Positions 8,018 to 14,706 of a DNA stretch of 15,193 nucleotides are shown here, in pieces. A program made the position numbers and the translations under genes. The notes under the pieces are model-generated. The model saw nothing but the letters and a program-made list of their open reading frames with translations, had not been told where the DNA came from and ran no database searches. Origin of the DNA: Ga0077527 sp049433545 (lineage in GTDB: Bacteria > Pseudomonadota > Gammaproteobacteria > Burkholderiales > SG8-41); NCBI GenBank assembly GCA_049433545.1, contig JBMTEY010000053.1, positions 1-15,193 of the forward strand, written 5' to 3'. How positions within the stretch are numbered: position 1 is the first letter of the stretch; each line of letters opens with the position of its first letter.

Positions 8018-8051
8018 CGCCGGGACGCCGTGGTGATGCGTCGTCCCGGCG
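8018..8051 (-). other. 10-bp inverted repeat between receptor and hydrolase genes
   Basis: CGCCGGGACG at 8018-8027 pairs perfectly with CGTCCCGGCG at 8042-8051 around a 14-nt loop. It lies downstream of the receptor stop and upstream of the hydrolase ribosome binding site. No U-tract follows on the minus strand, so an mRNA-stabilising or processing hairpin that raises receptor over hydrolase expression is more likely than a strong terminator. Confidence 0.5.
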
Positions 8052-8060
8052 GCTGCGGTT

Positions 8061-9026
8061 CTAGACCTTGGGAATTTTCGCGGCCTTGGCGACGCGCGCC
8101 CAGGTCGCGATTTCGTCCTGGATGAACTTCGCGTAATCTGCGGGCCCTTCGCCGCCGATGTAGTAGCCCTGGTCGGTCAGCGTCTTGCGCACCGCGGGAT
8201 CATTAAGCGGTTTCTGCAGTACTGCGTTGATGCGGTCGATGATTGCCTTGGGCGTTCCGGCCGGAGCGAGGATGCCGTTCCAGTTGTAGCTGGAGAAGCC
8301 CTTGATGCCCTGTTCTGCGGCGGTCGGCGTATTCGGCATCAGCGACGAACGTTCGCTGGCGGTGACGCCCAGTGCGCGCAGCTTGCCGGCGGCCACCAGC
8401 GGCGCGGCAGGCGCGATCTGCACGTAGGCGAACTCGACGTTGCCCGCCATCAGGTCAACGAGGTATAGCGCGGCGCCCTTGTACGGCACCATGTTCATGC
8501 GGATGCCGGCCATCGTCGAAAACAGTTCGGTGCCGAGATGGCCCACCGTGCCCACGCCCGGCGAGGCGTAGTTGATGTAGCCGGGCCGGCGCTTGGCCAG
8601 CGCGATGAACTCGCCCAGATTGCGCGCCGGCACTACCGGATGCACACACATGCAGCTCGCGGTGCGCACGATCAGCGTGATCGGTGCGAAATCGCGCGCC
8701 GGGTTGTAGTTGAGCTTCTTGCGTACGCTGGGGGCGATGGTCAGCGGGCCGGGGTTGCCGCCGAGCAGCGTGTAGCCGTCGGCGGGTGCCTTGGCCACCG
8801 CTTCGGTGCCGATGGTGCCGCCGGCGCCGCCACGGTTGTCGACCAGCACCTGCTGCCCGAGCGCGGACGCAATGAAATTGCCCGCCCACCGCGAATGCGT
8901 GTCGGTGGGACCGCCTGCCGCGAACGGGACGATCAGGCGTATGGGTTTCGAGGGATAGCTTTGTGCTGCAAGGGTGCTGCAGGTGATACCGAACAGTGCT
9001 GCGGCAAGGCCGGCAATCAGTTTCAT
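8061..9026 (-). CDS. TctC/Bug-family periplasmic solute-binding protein
   Basis: A 321-residue extracytoplasmic receptor of the tripartite tricarboxylate transporter (TctC/Bug) family. It starts MKLIAGLAAALFGIT with a Sec signal peptide, likely cut after STLAA, leaving QSYPSKPIRLIVPF at the mature N-terminus. Family landmarks include VPFAAGGPTDTHSR in the first ligand loop, VDNRGGAGGTIGTEAVAKAPADGYTLL, and YVQIAPAAPLVAAGKLRALGVT. Such receptors bind carboxylates in the periplasm. ATG 9026 has an AGGAGG site and begins the signal peptide; an in-frame ATG at 9050 lacks these supports. The TctA and TctB membrane partners are not in the window, as is usual for the many orphan receptors in Burkholderiales. 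Its place in the catabolic locus suggests it captures the growth substrate, or senses it. Confidence 0.93.
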   Translation of the reverse strand: MKLIAGLAAALFGITCSTLAAQSYPSKPIRLIVPFAAGGPTDTHSRWAGNFIASALGQQVLVDNRGGAGGTIGTEAVAKAPADGYTLLGGNPGPLTIAPSVRKKLNYNPARDFAPITLIVRTASCMCVHPVVPARNLGEFIALAKRRPGYINYASPGVGTVGHLGTELFSTMAGIRMNMVPYKGAALYLVDLMAGNVEFAYVQIAPAAPLVAAGKLRALGVTASERSSLMPNTPTAAEQGIKGFSSYNWNGILAPAGTPKAIIDRINAVLQKPLNDPAVRKTLTDQGYYIGGEGPADYAKFIQDEIATWARVAKAAKIPKV

Positions 9027-9081
9027 GGTTTCCTCCTGAATTGGCGCCATATTGTGGATTTAATTCGGGCGCCGCATTTCC

Positions 9082-9110
9082 ACGATAGAGAGACGCCCCC
9101 GGACTGTCAA
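9082..9110 (-). promoter_or_regulatory. Sigma70-type promoter for the receptor operon
   Basis: On the minus strand a perfect -35 TTGACA (9110-9105) is followed, after exactly 17 bp, by TATCGT (9087-9082, four of six consensus bases). Transcription would start near 9075, giving a leader of about 50 nt to the ATG at 9026. Confidence 0.6.
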
Positions 9111-9126
9111 TCGGCCGGAGTCCGTC

Positions 9127-9135
9127 TGTTAAAAT
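9127..9135 (+). promoter_or_regulatory. Extended -10 promoter element for the crotonase operon
   Basis: TGTTAAAAT is an extended -10 element (TG, one base, TAAAAT). No good -35 is seen at 17 bp, which extended -10 promoters often do without. A start near 9142 would give a leader of about 30 nt to the ATG at 9173. It lies only 17 bp from the -35 of the opposing promoter. Confidence 0.5.
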
Positions 9136-9172
9136 CCGGCTCTTTCATCCTGATCAGAACGCGAGGAGAACC

Positions 9173-10072
9173 ATGGCAGCGCGCAGAAAAAAGTCCGCAA
9201 AACGGAATTACACGGACATCATTTATGAAGTGAAGGACCAGGTGGCGTGGATCACCATCAACCGCGAAAAGGTGCTCAACGCCTTCCGCGAGCAGACGCT
9301 CGATGAAATGATCGACGCGCTGAAATCCACCCGCGAGGATCCGTCGATCGTCTGCGCCGTGGTCACCGGCAAGGGCAACAAGTCGTTTTCCGCAGGAGGC
9401 GACTTTTATGCCATGAAACGCCTTAATTTCACCAACGCCTACATGTGGAACGACCGCATGCTCGGCCTGGCGATGACCATCCGCGGCCTGCCGATCCCGG
9501 TGATCGCGATGGTCAACGGCTGGTGCATGGGCGGCGGACATGAACTCGCGCTGTGGTGCGACCTGGTGATCGCCTCGGAAAACGCCGTGCTCGGCCAGAC
9601 CGGCGCGAAAGTCGGCGCCTGCCCGACGGTGGGTGCGACGCAGTACATCCCGCGCATCATCGGCGAGCGTCTGGCCCGCGAGATGATTTTCTGCGCGCGG
9701 CGCTTCCCGGCGAAGGAAGCCGTCGAAGTCGGCCTGATCAACAAGTGTGTGCCGCAGAAGGATCTGCTGAAGGAAACGCTGAAGTGGTGCGAGACCATGA
9801 AGGGCCACAGCGCGCTGACCATCCGCATGACCAAGAAGTCGCTCAACTTCGAATCCGACAACCTGTATTCGTCGTGGCAGCAGGGCATGGAACTGCTGGC
9901 GCATGTCTGGGGTTCGCCCGAAGCCAACGAAGGCATGGACGCCTTCCTCGCCGGCCGCAAGCCGAACTTCCAGAAATTCCGCATGCAGGCGAAGAAGGAG
10001 CTGGAGAAATATGTCGATGGCTATGAGCGCGACCTCAACGCGCCGCCGTCGATGCGGCGCAAGAAGCGCTGA
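9173..10072 (+). CDS. Crotonase-fold enzyme, MenB/BadI/OAH-like hydratase or ring-cleaving hydrolase
   Basis: A 299-residue enoyl-CoA hydratase/isomerase superfamily protein. YTDIIYEVKDQVAWITINR opens the domain; the oxyanion-hole strands are KSFSAGGDFYAM (70-81) and NGWCMGGGHELAL (115-127). The segment VLGQTGAKVGACPTVGATQY (139-158) and the C-terminal FLAGRKPNFQKF resemble the MenB/BadI branch that makes or opens rings on CoA esters. The Asp of MenB FDGGYG and BadI VDPGYG is replaced by Pro151, while VGATQYIP looks closer to the GGATDFLP I recall from 6-oxocyclohex-1-ene-1-carbonyl-CoA hydrolase. Both ends carry basic tails (MAARRKKSAKR and MRRKKR). The start has a GAGGAGA site. The CoA-transferase gene follows after 14 bp. 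Addition of water to, or hydrolytic opening of, a cyclic acyl-CoA is the best inference. Confidence 0.85.
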   Translation: MAARRKKSAKRNYTDIIYEVKDQVAWITINREKVLNAFREQTLDEMIDALKSTREDPSIVCAVVTGKGNKSFSAGGDFYAMKRLNFTNAYMWNDRMLGLAMTIRGLPIPVIAMVNGWCMGGGHELALWCDLVIASENAVLGQTGAKVGACPTVGATQYIPRIIGERLAREMIFCARRFPAKEAVEVGLINKCVPQKDLLKETLKWCETMKGHSALTIRMTKKSLNFESDNLYSSWQQGMELLAHVWGSPEANEGMDAFLAGRKPNFQKFRMQAKKELEKYVDGYERDLNAPPSMRRKKR

Positions 10073-10086
10073 GCGCCACGGACGCC

Positions 10087-11289
10087 ATGGCTGATCAACC
10101 GCAGGGCGCCCTCGCCGGCGTCCGCGTCCTTGACCTCACGCGCATCCTTGCAGGGCCGCTGTGCACGATGATGCTCGGCGACATGGGCGCGGACGTGATC
10201 AAGGTCGAGCCGCCGGGCAACGGCGACGACACCCGCAGCTGGGGGCCGCCGTTCGCCGAGGGCGAGTCGGCCTACTACCTGGGCGTCAACCGCAACAAGC
10301 GTTCGATCACGCTGAACATGGCGGTGAAGTCCGGGCAGGACGTGCTCGCCGGGCTGATCAAAAAATCCGACGTGCTGGTGGAGAACTTCAAGGTCGGCAC
10401 GCTGGAGAAGTGGGGCTTCGGCAACGACTGGCTGCAGAAGAATGCGCCGCGCACGGTACGCTGCTCGATCACCGGCTACGGCTCGACGGGGCCGAAGGCG
10501 GGATTGCCCGGCTACGATTTCATCCTGCAGGCGGAATCGGGGCTGATGGGCATCACTGGTGAACCGGAGGGCACGCCGATGAAGTACGGTGTCGCCATCG
10601 TCGACATCTGCACCGGCATGCTCGCCTGCAACACCATCCTTGCCGCGCTGAACGCGCGCCATGCAACGAATCGCGGCCAGCATGTCGAGGTGTCGCTGTT
10701 CGATTCGGGACTGGCGATGCTCGCCAACGTGGCCTCGAATCACCTGATTTCAGGAAAGAACGCCGGCCGTTTCGGCAACGGCCATCCCAACATCGTGCCC
10801 TACACCGCCTATCCGACGCGTGACGACATGATTGCGGTGGCGGTGGGCAATGACGGCCAGTTCGCCAAGTTCTGCAATGTGCTCGGCCATCCGGAGTGGG
10901 CAGGTGAAACGCGCTTCGCGAAAAATCCGGAGCGCGTGGCGAACCGCGATGCATTGGATGGGTTAATCAAGCAGGAACTGCAGCGTGACGGCGCCGAAAC
11001 CTGGATCGAAAAACTGACCGCCGCGGGCATACCCTGCGGCCGCATCAACAGCGTTGCCCAGGCATTGGCTGCGCCGCACGCGATCGCGCGCGAAATGGTG
11101 ACTTCGGTCGAGCATCCGGTCGCGGGCAATGTGAAAATGCTCGGCATCCCGTTCCGTTTCAGCGACACGCCGGCGAGCATTCGCCGGCCGCCGCCGACGC
11201 TGGGCCAGCACACCGAAGCGGTGTTGCGCGACGAGCTGGGCTACAGCGATGCGCGCATTGCAGAGCTGCGTAAAGAAAAAATAATTTAA
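10087..11289 (+). CDS. CaiB/BaiF class III CoA-transferase (second copy)
   Basis: A 400-residue class III CoA-transferase, opening GALAGVRVLDLTRILAGPLC. Other family segments are MGADVIKVEPPGNGDDTR (33-50), NRNKRSITLNM (68-78), VLVENFKVGTLEKWG (96-110), and SITGYGSTGP (127-136). The likely catalytic Asp173 lies in VAIVDICTGMLA. The sequence resembles succinyl-CoA-dependent members more than the first copy does, but donor and acceptor acids cannot be read off. The ATG follows the crotonase gene by 14 bp with only a weak ribosome binding site, consistent with translation coupled to the gene upstream. It is followed 17 bp later by a VOC gene, repeating the CoA-transferase/VOC order at 4491-6153. 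Confidence 0.93.
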   Translation: MADQPQGALAGVRVLDLTRILAGPLCTMMLGDMGADVIKVEPPGNGDDTRSWGPPFAEGESAYYLGVNRNKRSITLNMAVKSGQDVLAGLIKKSDVLVENFKVGTLEKWGFGNDWLQKNAPRTVRCSITGYGSTGPKAGLPGYDFILQAESGLMGITGEPEGTPMKYGVAIVDICTGMLACNTILAALNARHATNRGQHVEVSLFDSGLAMLANVASNHLISGKNAGRFGNGHPNIVPYTAYPTRDDMIAVAVGNDGQFAKFCNVLGHPEWAGETRFAKNPERVANRDALDGLIKQELQRDGAETWIEKLTAAGIPCGRINSVAQALAAPHAIAREMVTSVEHPVAGNVKMLGIPFRFSDTPASIRRPPPTLGQHTEAVLRDELGYSDARIAELRKEKII

Positions 11290-11292
11290 AAA

Positions 11293-11305
11293 CAAATACT
11301 TATAA
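11293..11305 (+). repeat. 13-bp AT-rich repeat, copy 2 (ahead of VOC gene 2)
   Basis: An exact second copy of CAAATACTTATAA (first at 5740-5752). Here it fills most of the 17-bp gap between CoA-transferase and VOC genes and ends one base before the VOC start codon, taking the place normally used by a Shine-Dalgarno sequence. Confidence 0.6.
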
Positions 11306-11306
11306 G

Positions 11307-11732
11307 ATGATTACCGGTCTGAGCCATGTCTCCATCGTCGTGCCTGATCTGACGGCGGCGCTGGAGAAGCTGCGCGCGACGTACGGGCTCACGGGCGGCG
11401 AGATCAAGGTCAATGCCGAGCAGGGTGTGCGCATGACCTACATCGACCTCGGCAACGCGAAGATCGAACTGATGGAACCGTCGCGCCCCGATTCGCCGGT
11501 GGCAAAATTTCTCGAGCGCAATCCCAAGGGCGGCATTCATCATTTCAGCCTCGGCGTCGACAGCATCGAGCAGACGACGAAGGAACTGGCCGCCGCCGGC
11601 GCGCAGGTGCTGGGTGGCGACAAGCTGCAACTCAACGTGCACGGCGAGCGCATCGCCTTCGTGCATCCAAAAGATTTCCTCGGCGCATTGGTCGAGCTGG
11701 AAGAACACAAACAGGAAGGCGGGCATGGCTGA
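11307..11732 (+). CDS. Methylmalonyl-CoA-epimerase-like VOC protein
   Basis: A 141-residue VOC protein with strong methylmalonyl-CoA epimerase features. MITGLSHVSIVVPDL supplies His7; EQGVRMTYIDLGNAKIELMEP (39-58) supplies Gln39; SPVAKFLERNPKGGIHHFSLGVDSI contains the central His78/His79; and FVHPKDFLGALVELEE supplies Glu130. These match the His-Gln-His-Glu metal set of the epimerases, which interconvert (R)- and (S)-methylmalonyl-CoA. No methylmalonyl-CoA mutase or propionyl-CoA carboxylase lies nearby, so it may act on another 2-substituted acyl-CoA in this pathway. There is no Shine-Dalgarno sequence; the AT-rich repeat lies directly before the ATG. Its 3' end overlaps the dehydrogenase start by 8 bp. 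Confidence 0.85.
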   Translation: MITGLSHVSIVVPDLTAALEKLRATYGLTGGEIKVNAEQGVRMTYIDLGNAKIELMEPSRPDSPVAKFLERNPKGGIHHFSLGVDSIEQTTKELAAAGAQVLGGDKLQLNVHGERIAFVHPKDFLGALVELEEHKQEGGHG

Positions 11733-12792
11733 ACAGAAACAGCAGCACAGGGTATCCGGCGACAAACTGCGCGCGTTCATCGCGAGTTCGTTCGAGGCCG
11801 TCGCAGTGCCGCGCGGGGACGCGAAGGTGATCGCGGAACTGATGACGCAGGCCGACATCAACGGTTCCGACGGCCACGGCGTGTTCCGCCTGCCGCAGTA
11901 CATCCGCCGCATCAAGGGCAAGGCGGTCAACGTCAATCCGAAGATCCGCGTCGAGCGCGAGATGGCGGGCATGGCGCTGGTGCACGGCGACAACGGCATG
12001 GGCCACCTGGTGATGAAGTACGCCACCGAGAAAGCGATCGAGAAGGCGAAGACCGCAGGCGTGGCCTGGGTCGGCGCGCGCTGGAGCAACCACGCCGGAC
12101 CGGCGGCGCTGTATGCGTCGATGCCGCTGGCGCACGACATGATCGGCGTCTACATGGCCGTGGGCAGCGCCAACCACCTGCCGCCGTGGGGCGGGCTCGA
12201 CATGCTGCTATCGACCAATCCGCTGGCGGTGGCAGTGCCCGCCGGCGAGGAACCGGCGATCGTGCTCGACATGGCGACCACGGTGGCCGCCTACGGCAAA
12301 GTGAAAACCAAGGCGCAGCGCGGCGAGATGATGCCCGAGGGCTGGATGATGGACCGCCAGGGCAATCCGCTGACCGATCCGAAGCGTGCGAACGAAGGGT
12401 TCCTTTTGCCGATCGGCGGCTACAAGGGCTACGGCCTCGCGCTGGTGCTCGGCCTGCTCGCCGGCAACCTCAATGGTGCGGCGATGGGCAAGGACGTCAT
12501 CGATTTCAACAACGACGACACCAGCGAGACCAACACCGGCCACGCCATCGTCGCCATCAACATCGAGGCCTTCCAGGATCTCAAGGAATTCAAGTCGGGC
12601 ATGGACACGCTGATCCGCGACATCCGCAATTCGCAGCGCCTGCCCAACGTCGACCGCATCCGCCTGCCCGGCGAAGGCACGCATACTGCGCGCGCCGACC
12701 GTGAGAAGAACGGCATACCGATGCCGGACGCGCTGCTCGCCGCGCTGGATGCGCTGGCCGGTGAACTAAAGATCGCGAAACTGGCGCGCTGA
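11725..12792 (+). CDS. Ldh2-family malate/L-lactate-type dehydrogenase
   Basis: A 355-residue NAD(P)-dependent oxidoreductase of the Ldh2 family (L-sulfolactate, ureidoglycolate, malate and 2,3-diketogulonate dehydrogenases; also cyclic imino-acid reductases). Landmarks are DINGSDGHGVFRLPQYIRRI (44-63, with the SxGHG element and His51), RWSNHAGPAALYA (119-131), PWGGLDMLLSTNPLAVAVP (154-172), VLDMATT (180-186) and GGYKGYGLALVLGLLAG (231-247). The family uses a fold distinct from classical lactate dehydrogenases. ATG 11725 has AGGAAGG upstream and overlaps the epimerase stop by 8 bp, so translation is coupled. It would oxidise a 2-hydroxy acid released late in the pathway, or the reverse. It ends 11 bp from the convergent FAH-family gene. 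Confidence 0.9.
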   Translation: MAEQKQQHRVSGDKLRAFIASSFEAVAVPRGDAKVIAELMTQADINGSDGHGVFRLPQYIRRIKGKAVNVNPKIRVEREMAGMALVHGDNGMGHLVMKYATEKAIEKAKTAGVAWVGARWSNHAGPAALYASMPLAHDMIGVYMAVGSANHLPPWGGLDMLLSTNPLAVAVPAGEEPAIVLDMATTVAAYGKVKTKAQRGEMMPEGWMMDRQGNPLTDPKRANEGFLLPIGGYKGYGLALVLGLLAGNLNGAAMGKDVIDFNNDDTSETNTGHAIVAINIEAFQDLKEFKSGMDTLIRDIRNSQRLPNVDRIRLPGEGTHTARADREKNGIPMPDALLAALDALAGELKIAKLAR

Positions 12793-12803
12793 ACGTCAGC
12801 GGC

Positions 12804-13787
12804 TCAGGCCGGCAGCGGTTCGTCGACCACGCCGTTGGTCAGGATGCCGATGCCTTCGATCTCGGATTCGATGACGTCGCCGGCGTTGAGGTACCAGTCG
12901 GGATTCGCCAGCGCGCCGCCGCCGGGCGAACCGGTGGCGATGATGTCGCCGGGCATCAGCGTGATCTGCGAGAAGTGGGCGACCAGCTGGGGGATGTTGA
13001 ACAGCATGTCGCGAGTGTTGCCGTCCTGGCGTGTCTCGCCGTTGACCCGGGTCTGGATACGCAGGTGCATGGGGTCGGGTATGGCGTCGCGGCTGATCAT
13101 CCACGGGCCCAGCGGCGCGAAAGTGTCGAAGGTCTTGGCGAGGAACATGTGCCCGCCCTGTTTTTCCAGCGCGCCGAGGTCGCGCGCGGTGATGTCGTTG
13201 ACGATGGTGTAGCCGGCGATCACGTCGTAGGCGTCTTCTTCCGTCAGGTCCTTGCAGCGCTTGCCGATGACCACCGCGAGTTCGGTCTCGCAGTCGAGCT
13301 GCTGCGTGATGCGCGGCTTGATGATGTCGCGGCCCGGCCCGGCTATAGAGGACAGGGTCTTGATGAAGCCGGTGGGGATTTTCCCCGGCGCCTTGCCCGC
13401 GAACTGCGTGTAACCGGGGTAGTTGCGGCCGACCGCGATCAGTTTCGACGGCCGCACCGGCGCATAGACGCGGCAGTCGGCGAGAGCCAGGAAAATCGGT
13501 TCGCCGTTCAGGCCCTCGGCGTCGGGCGCGGCCTGCAGCAGGTCGAGCAGATAGGTGTAGGCGTCGGCGAGCGCGATCCACGCCTGCTCGCCCATGTGCA
13601 GGAATTCGGTGATGTAGGGCGGCATGTAGATGGCGGCGAGGTCGCGGCCCTTGGGATTGCCGGCGCGCTGCACCAGGTGCAGCGCATAGCCCGCGCGCAG
13701 GTCGGCGATCACGTCGGGAGAGATCAGCACGCCGAGGCGGGCCAGGGTGCGCGGTTCGTTTTTCAGGCTGTAGCGAAGCAGTTTCAC
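12804..13787 (-). CDS. Fumarylacetoacetate-hydrolase (FAH) family protein, dyad-lacking
   Basis: A 327-residue FAH-family protein: N-terminal domain about 1-110, then the FAH fold. Metal ligands are present: Glu167 and Glu169 in LDCETELAVVIG, and Asp198 in VNDITARD. The lysine in LAKTFDTFAPLGPW (Lys218) is also kept, as is the GSPGGG loop near the C-terminus. The segment that is normally NYxDHxxE reads NYPGYTQF (122-129), so the His/Glu pair used by FAHD1-type enzymes is Tyr126 and Phe129 here. Family members cleave C-C bonds or decarboxylate/isomerise 2-keto acids using Mg2+. The start is a GTG at 13787 (protein MKLLRYSLKNE), with a weak ribosome binding site. It converges on the dehydrogenase gene with an 11-bp gap and probably acts late in the same pathway, but it has its own promoter. 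Confidence 0.88.
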   Translation of the reverse strand: MKLLRYSLKNEPRTLARLGVLISPDVIADLRAGYALHLVQRAGNPKGRDLAAIYMPPYITEFLHMGEQAWIALADAYTYLLDLLQAAPDAEGLNGEPIFLALADCRVYAPVRPSKLIAVGRNYPGYTQFAGKAPGKIPTGFIKTLSSIAGPGRDIIKPRITQQLDCETELAVVIGKRCKDLTEEDAYDVIAGYTIVNDITARDLGALEKQGGHMFLAKTFDTFAPLGPWMISRDAIPDPMHLRIQTRVNGETRQDGNTRDMLFNIPQLVAHFSQITLMPGDIIATGSPGGGALANPDWYLNAGDVIESEIEGIGILTNGVVDEPLPA

Positions 13788-14029
13788 GGTGAATCCGGAT
13801 CGAGTTGCAGGCGCCGATCATAACAAAGGCACCGCTGTGCCGATGCGCCATGTATAACTGGTTATTTCGTCACCGGTTTTCGGATGTAACACTTTGTTTA
13901 AATGATGGAATTTGTGACATACCACACGCTTTCCAGTATTCAGGCAGCAGATGCGTGGAACATTTCATAGTTTGTGCCGGCCTAAGGCGGGTATCGTCCA
14001 TTTTGTGACGTGAAAAGGAAAAAATACGT
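13788..14029. promoter_or_regulatory. Divergent AT-richer leader between the FAH and MlaC genes
   Basis: This 242-bp gap has lower G+C than its surroundings. It contains a short dyad ATAAC-tg-GTTAT (13854-13865) and three copies of TTTGTG (13911-13916, 13971-13976, 14002-14007), the outer two extended to TTTGTGAC. These are possible operator half-sites. No convincing sigma70 pair is seen. A 67-codon frame at 13805-14008 shows no recognisable features. Confidence 0.4.
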
Positions 14030-14626
14030 ATGAAAAAGCTTTTCACCGGAATACTGTTTCTCATCGGTCCGGCGCTGCTGTCGCCGGCATGGGCGCAGAC
14101 TGCGCCCGACGTACTGGTGCGCACCACGGTTGAAGAAGTGCTGGCCGTCCTCAAGCAGAACAAGGACCGGCGGGTGCTCGAGGACATCGCCGAGAAAAAG
14201 GTGCTGCCGAACTTTGATTTCCGCGCGATGACCCAGCTTGCCATGGGCAAGTCCTGGCGTGATGCGACGGCGGAGCAGAAAAAGGCGCTGGAAAACGCGT
14301 TCCGCACGCTGCTGGTGCGCACTTACACCGCTGCGCTCGCCGAAGCGTCGGGCACCGAGCGCAAGATCGAGGTCAAGCCGCTGCAGCTCAAGCCGGGCGA
14401 GGATTACACCACGGTGCGCACGCTGGTGAAGGAACCGGGGCGGCCGCCGCTGTCCATCGATTACCGGATGACGCTGACCGACAAGGTATGGAAGGTCACC
14501 GACATCGTCGCCGAAAACGCGAGCCTGGTGATCAGCTACCGCGGCACCTTCTCCAGTGAAATCGGGCGCTCGGGCATCGACGGCCTGATCAAGGTCCTCG
14601 AAGACAAGAACAAACAGGGCGCCTGA
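14030..14626 (+). CDS. mlaC: MlaC/Ttg2D-like periplasmic phospholipid-transport protein
   Basis: A 198-residue secreted protein. MKKLFTGILFLIGPALLSPAWAQ is a Sec signal peptide, probably cut after AWA. The mature part matches MlaC: VRTTVEEVLAVLKQNKDRR, VLPNFDFRAMTQLAMGKSWRDATAEQKKAL (71-100), FRTLLVRTYTAALAE, then YRMTLTDKVWKVTDIVAENASLVISYRGTFSSEI (145-178). MlaC carries phospholipids across the periplasm between the outer-membrane MlaA complex and the inner-membrane MlaFEDB complex. Here mlaFEDB genes are not adjacent: the upstream gene is on the other strand and the next gene is a sensor kinase. This may therefore be a solitary MlaC-type paralogue. An AAGGA site lies 11 bases before the ATG. 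Confidence 0.88.
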   Translation: MKKLFTGILFLIGPALLSPAWAQTAPDVLVRTTVEEVLAVLKQNKDRRVLEDIAEKKVLPNFDFRAMTQLAMGKSWRDATAEQKKALENAFRTLLVRTYTAALAEASGTERKIEVKPLQLKPGEDYTTVRTLVKEPGRPPLSIDYRMTLTDKVWKVTDIVAENASLVISYRGTFSSEIGRSGIDGLIKVLEDKNKQGA

Positions 14627-14706
14627 TCCTGTCCGCGACCACAATACCCGGCGCCGCCGGCCGCCACCTGAGCCCGCAGCACGAGGCATTTTCACAGGAC
14701 CGTGCC

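Noticed and set aside
9027..9050. Longer receptor protein starting at ATG 9050
   Set aside because: It would put charged residues before the signal peptide; ATG 9026 has a perfect AGGAGG site and starts a normal signal peptide.
11614..11724. Longer Ldh2 dehydrogenase starting at GTG 11614
   Set aside because: The extra 37 residues lie out of frame inside the epimerase gene, and ATG 11725 has a good ribosome binding site.
13805..14008. 67-codon frame in the FAH-mlaC gap
   Set aside because: No ribosome binding site, no recognisable motif, and it lies over probable regulatory sequence.
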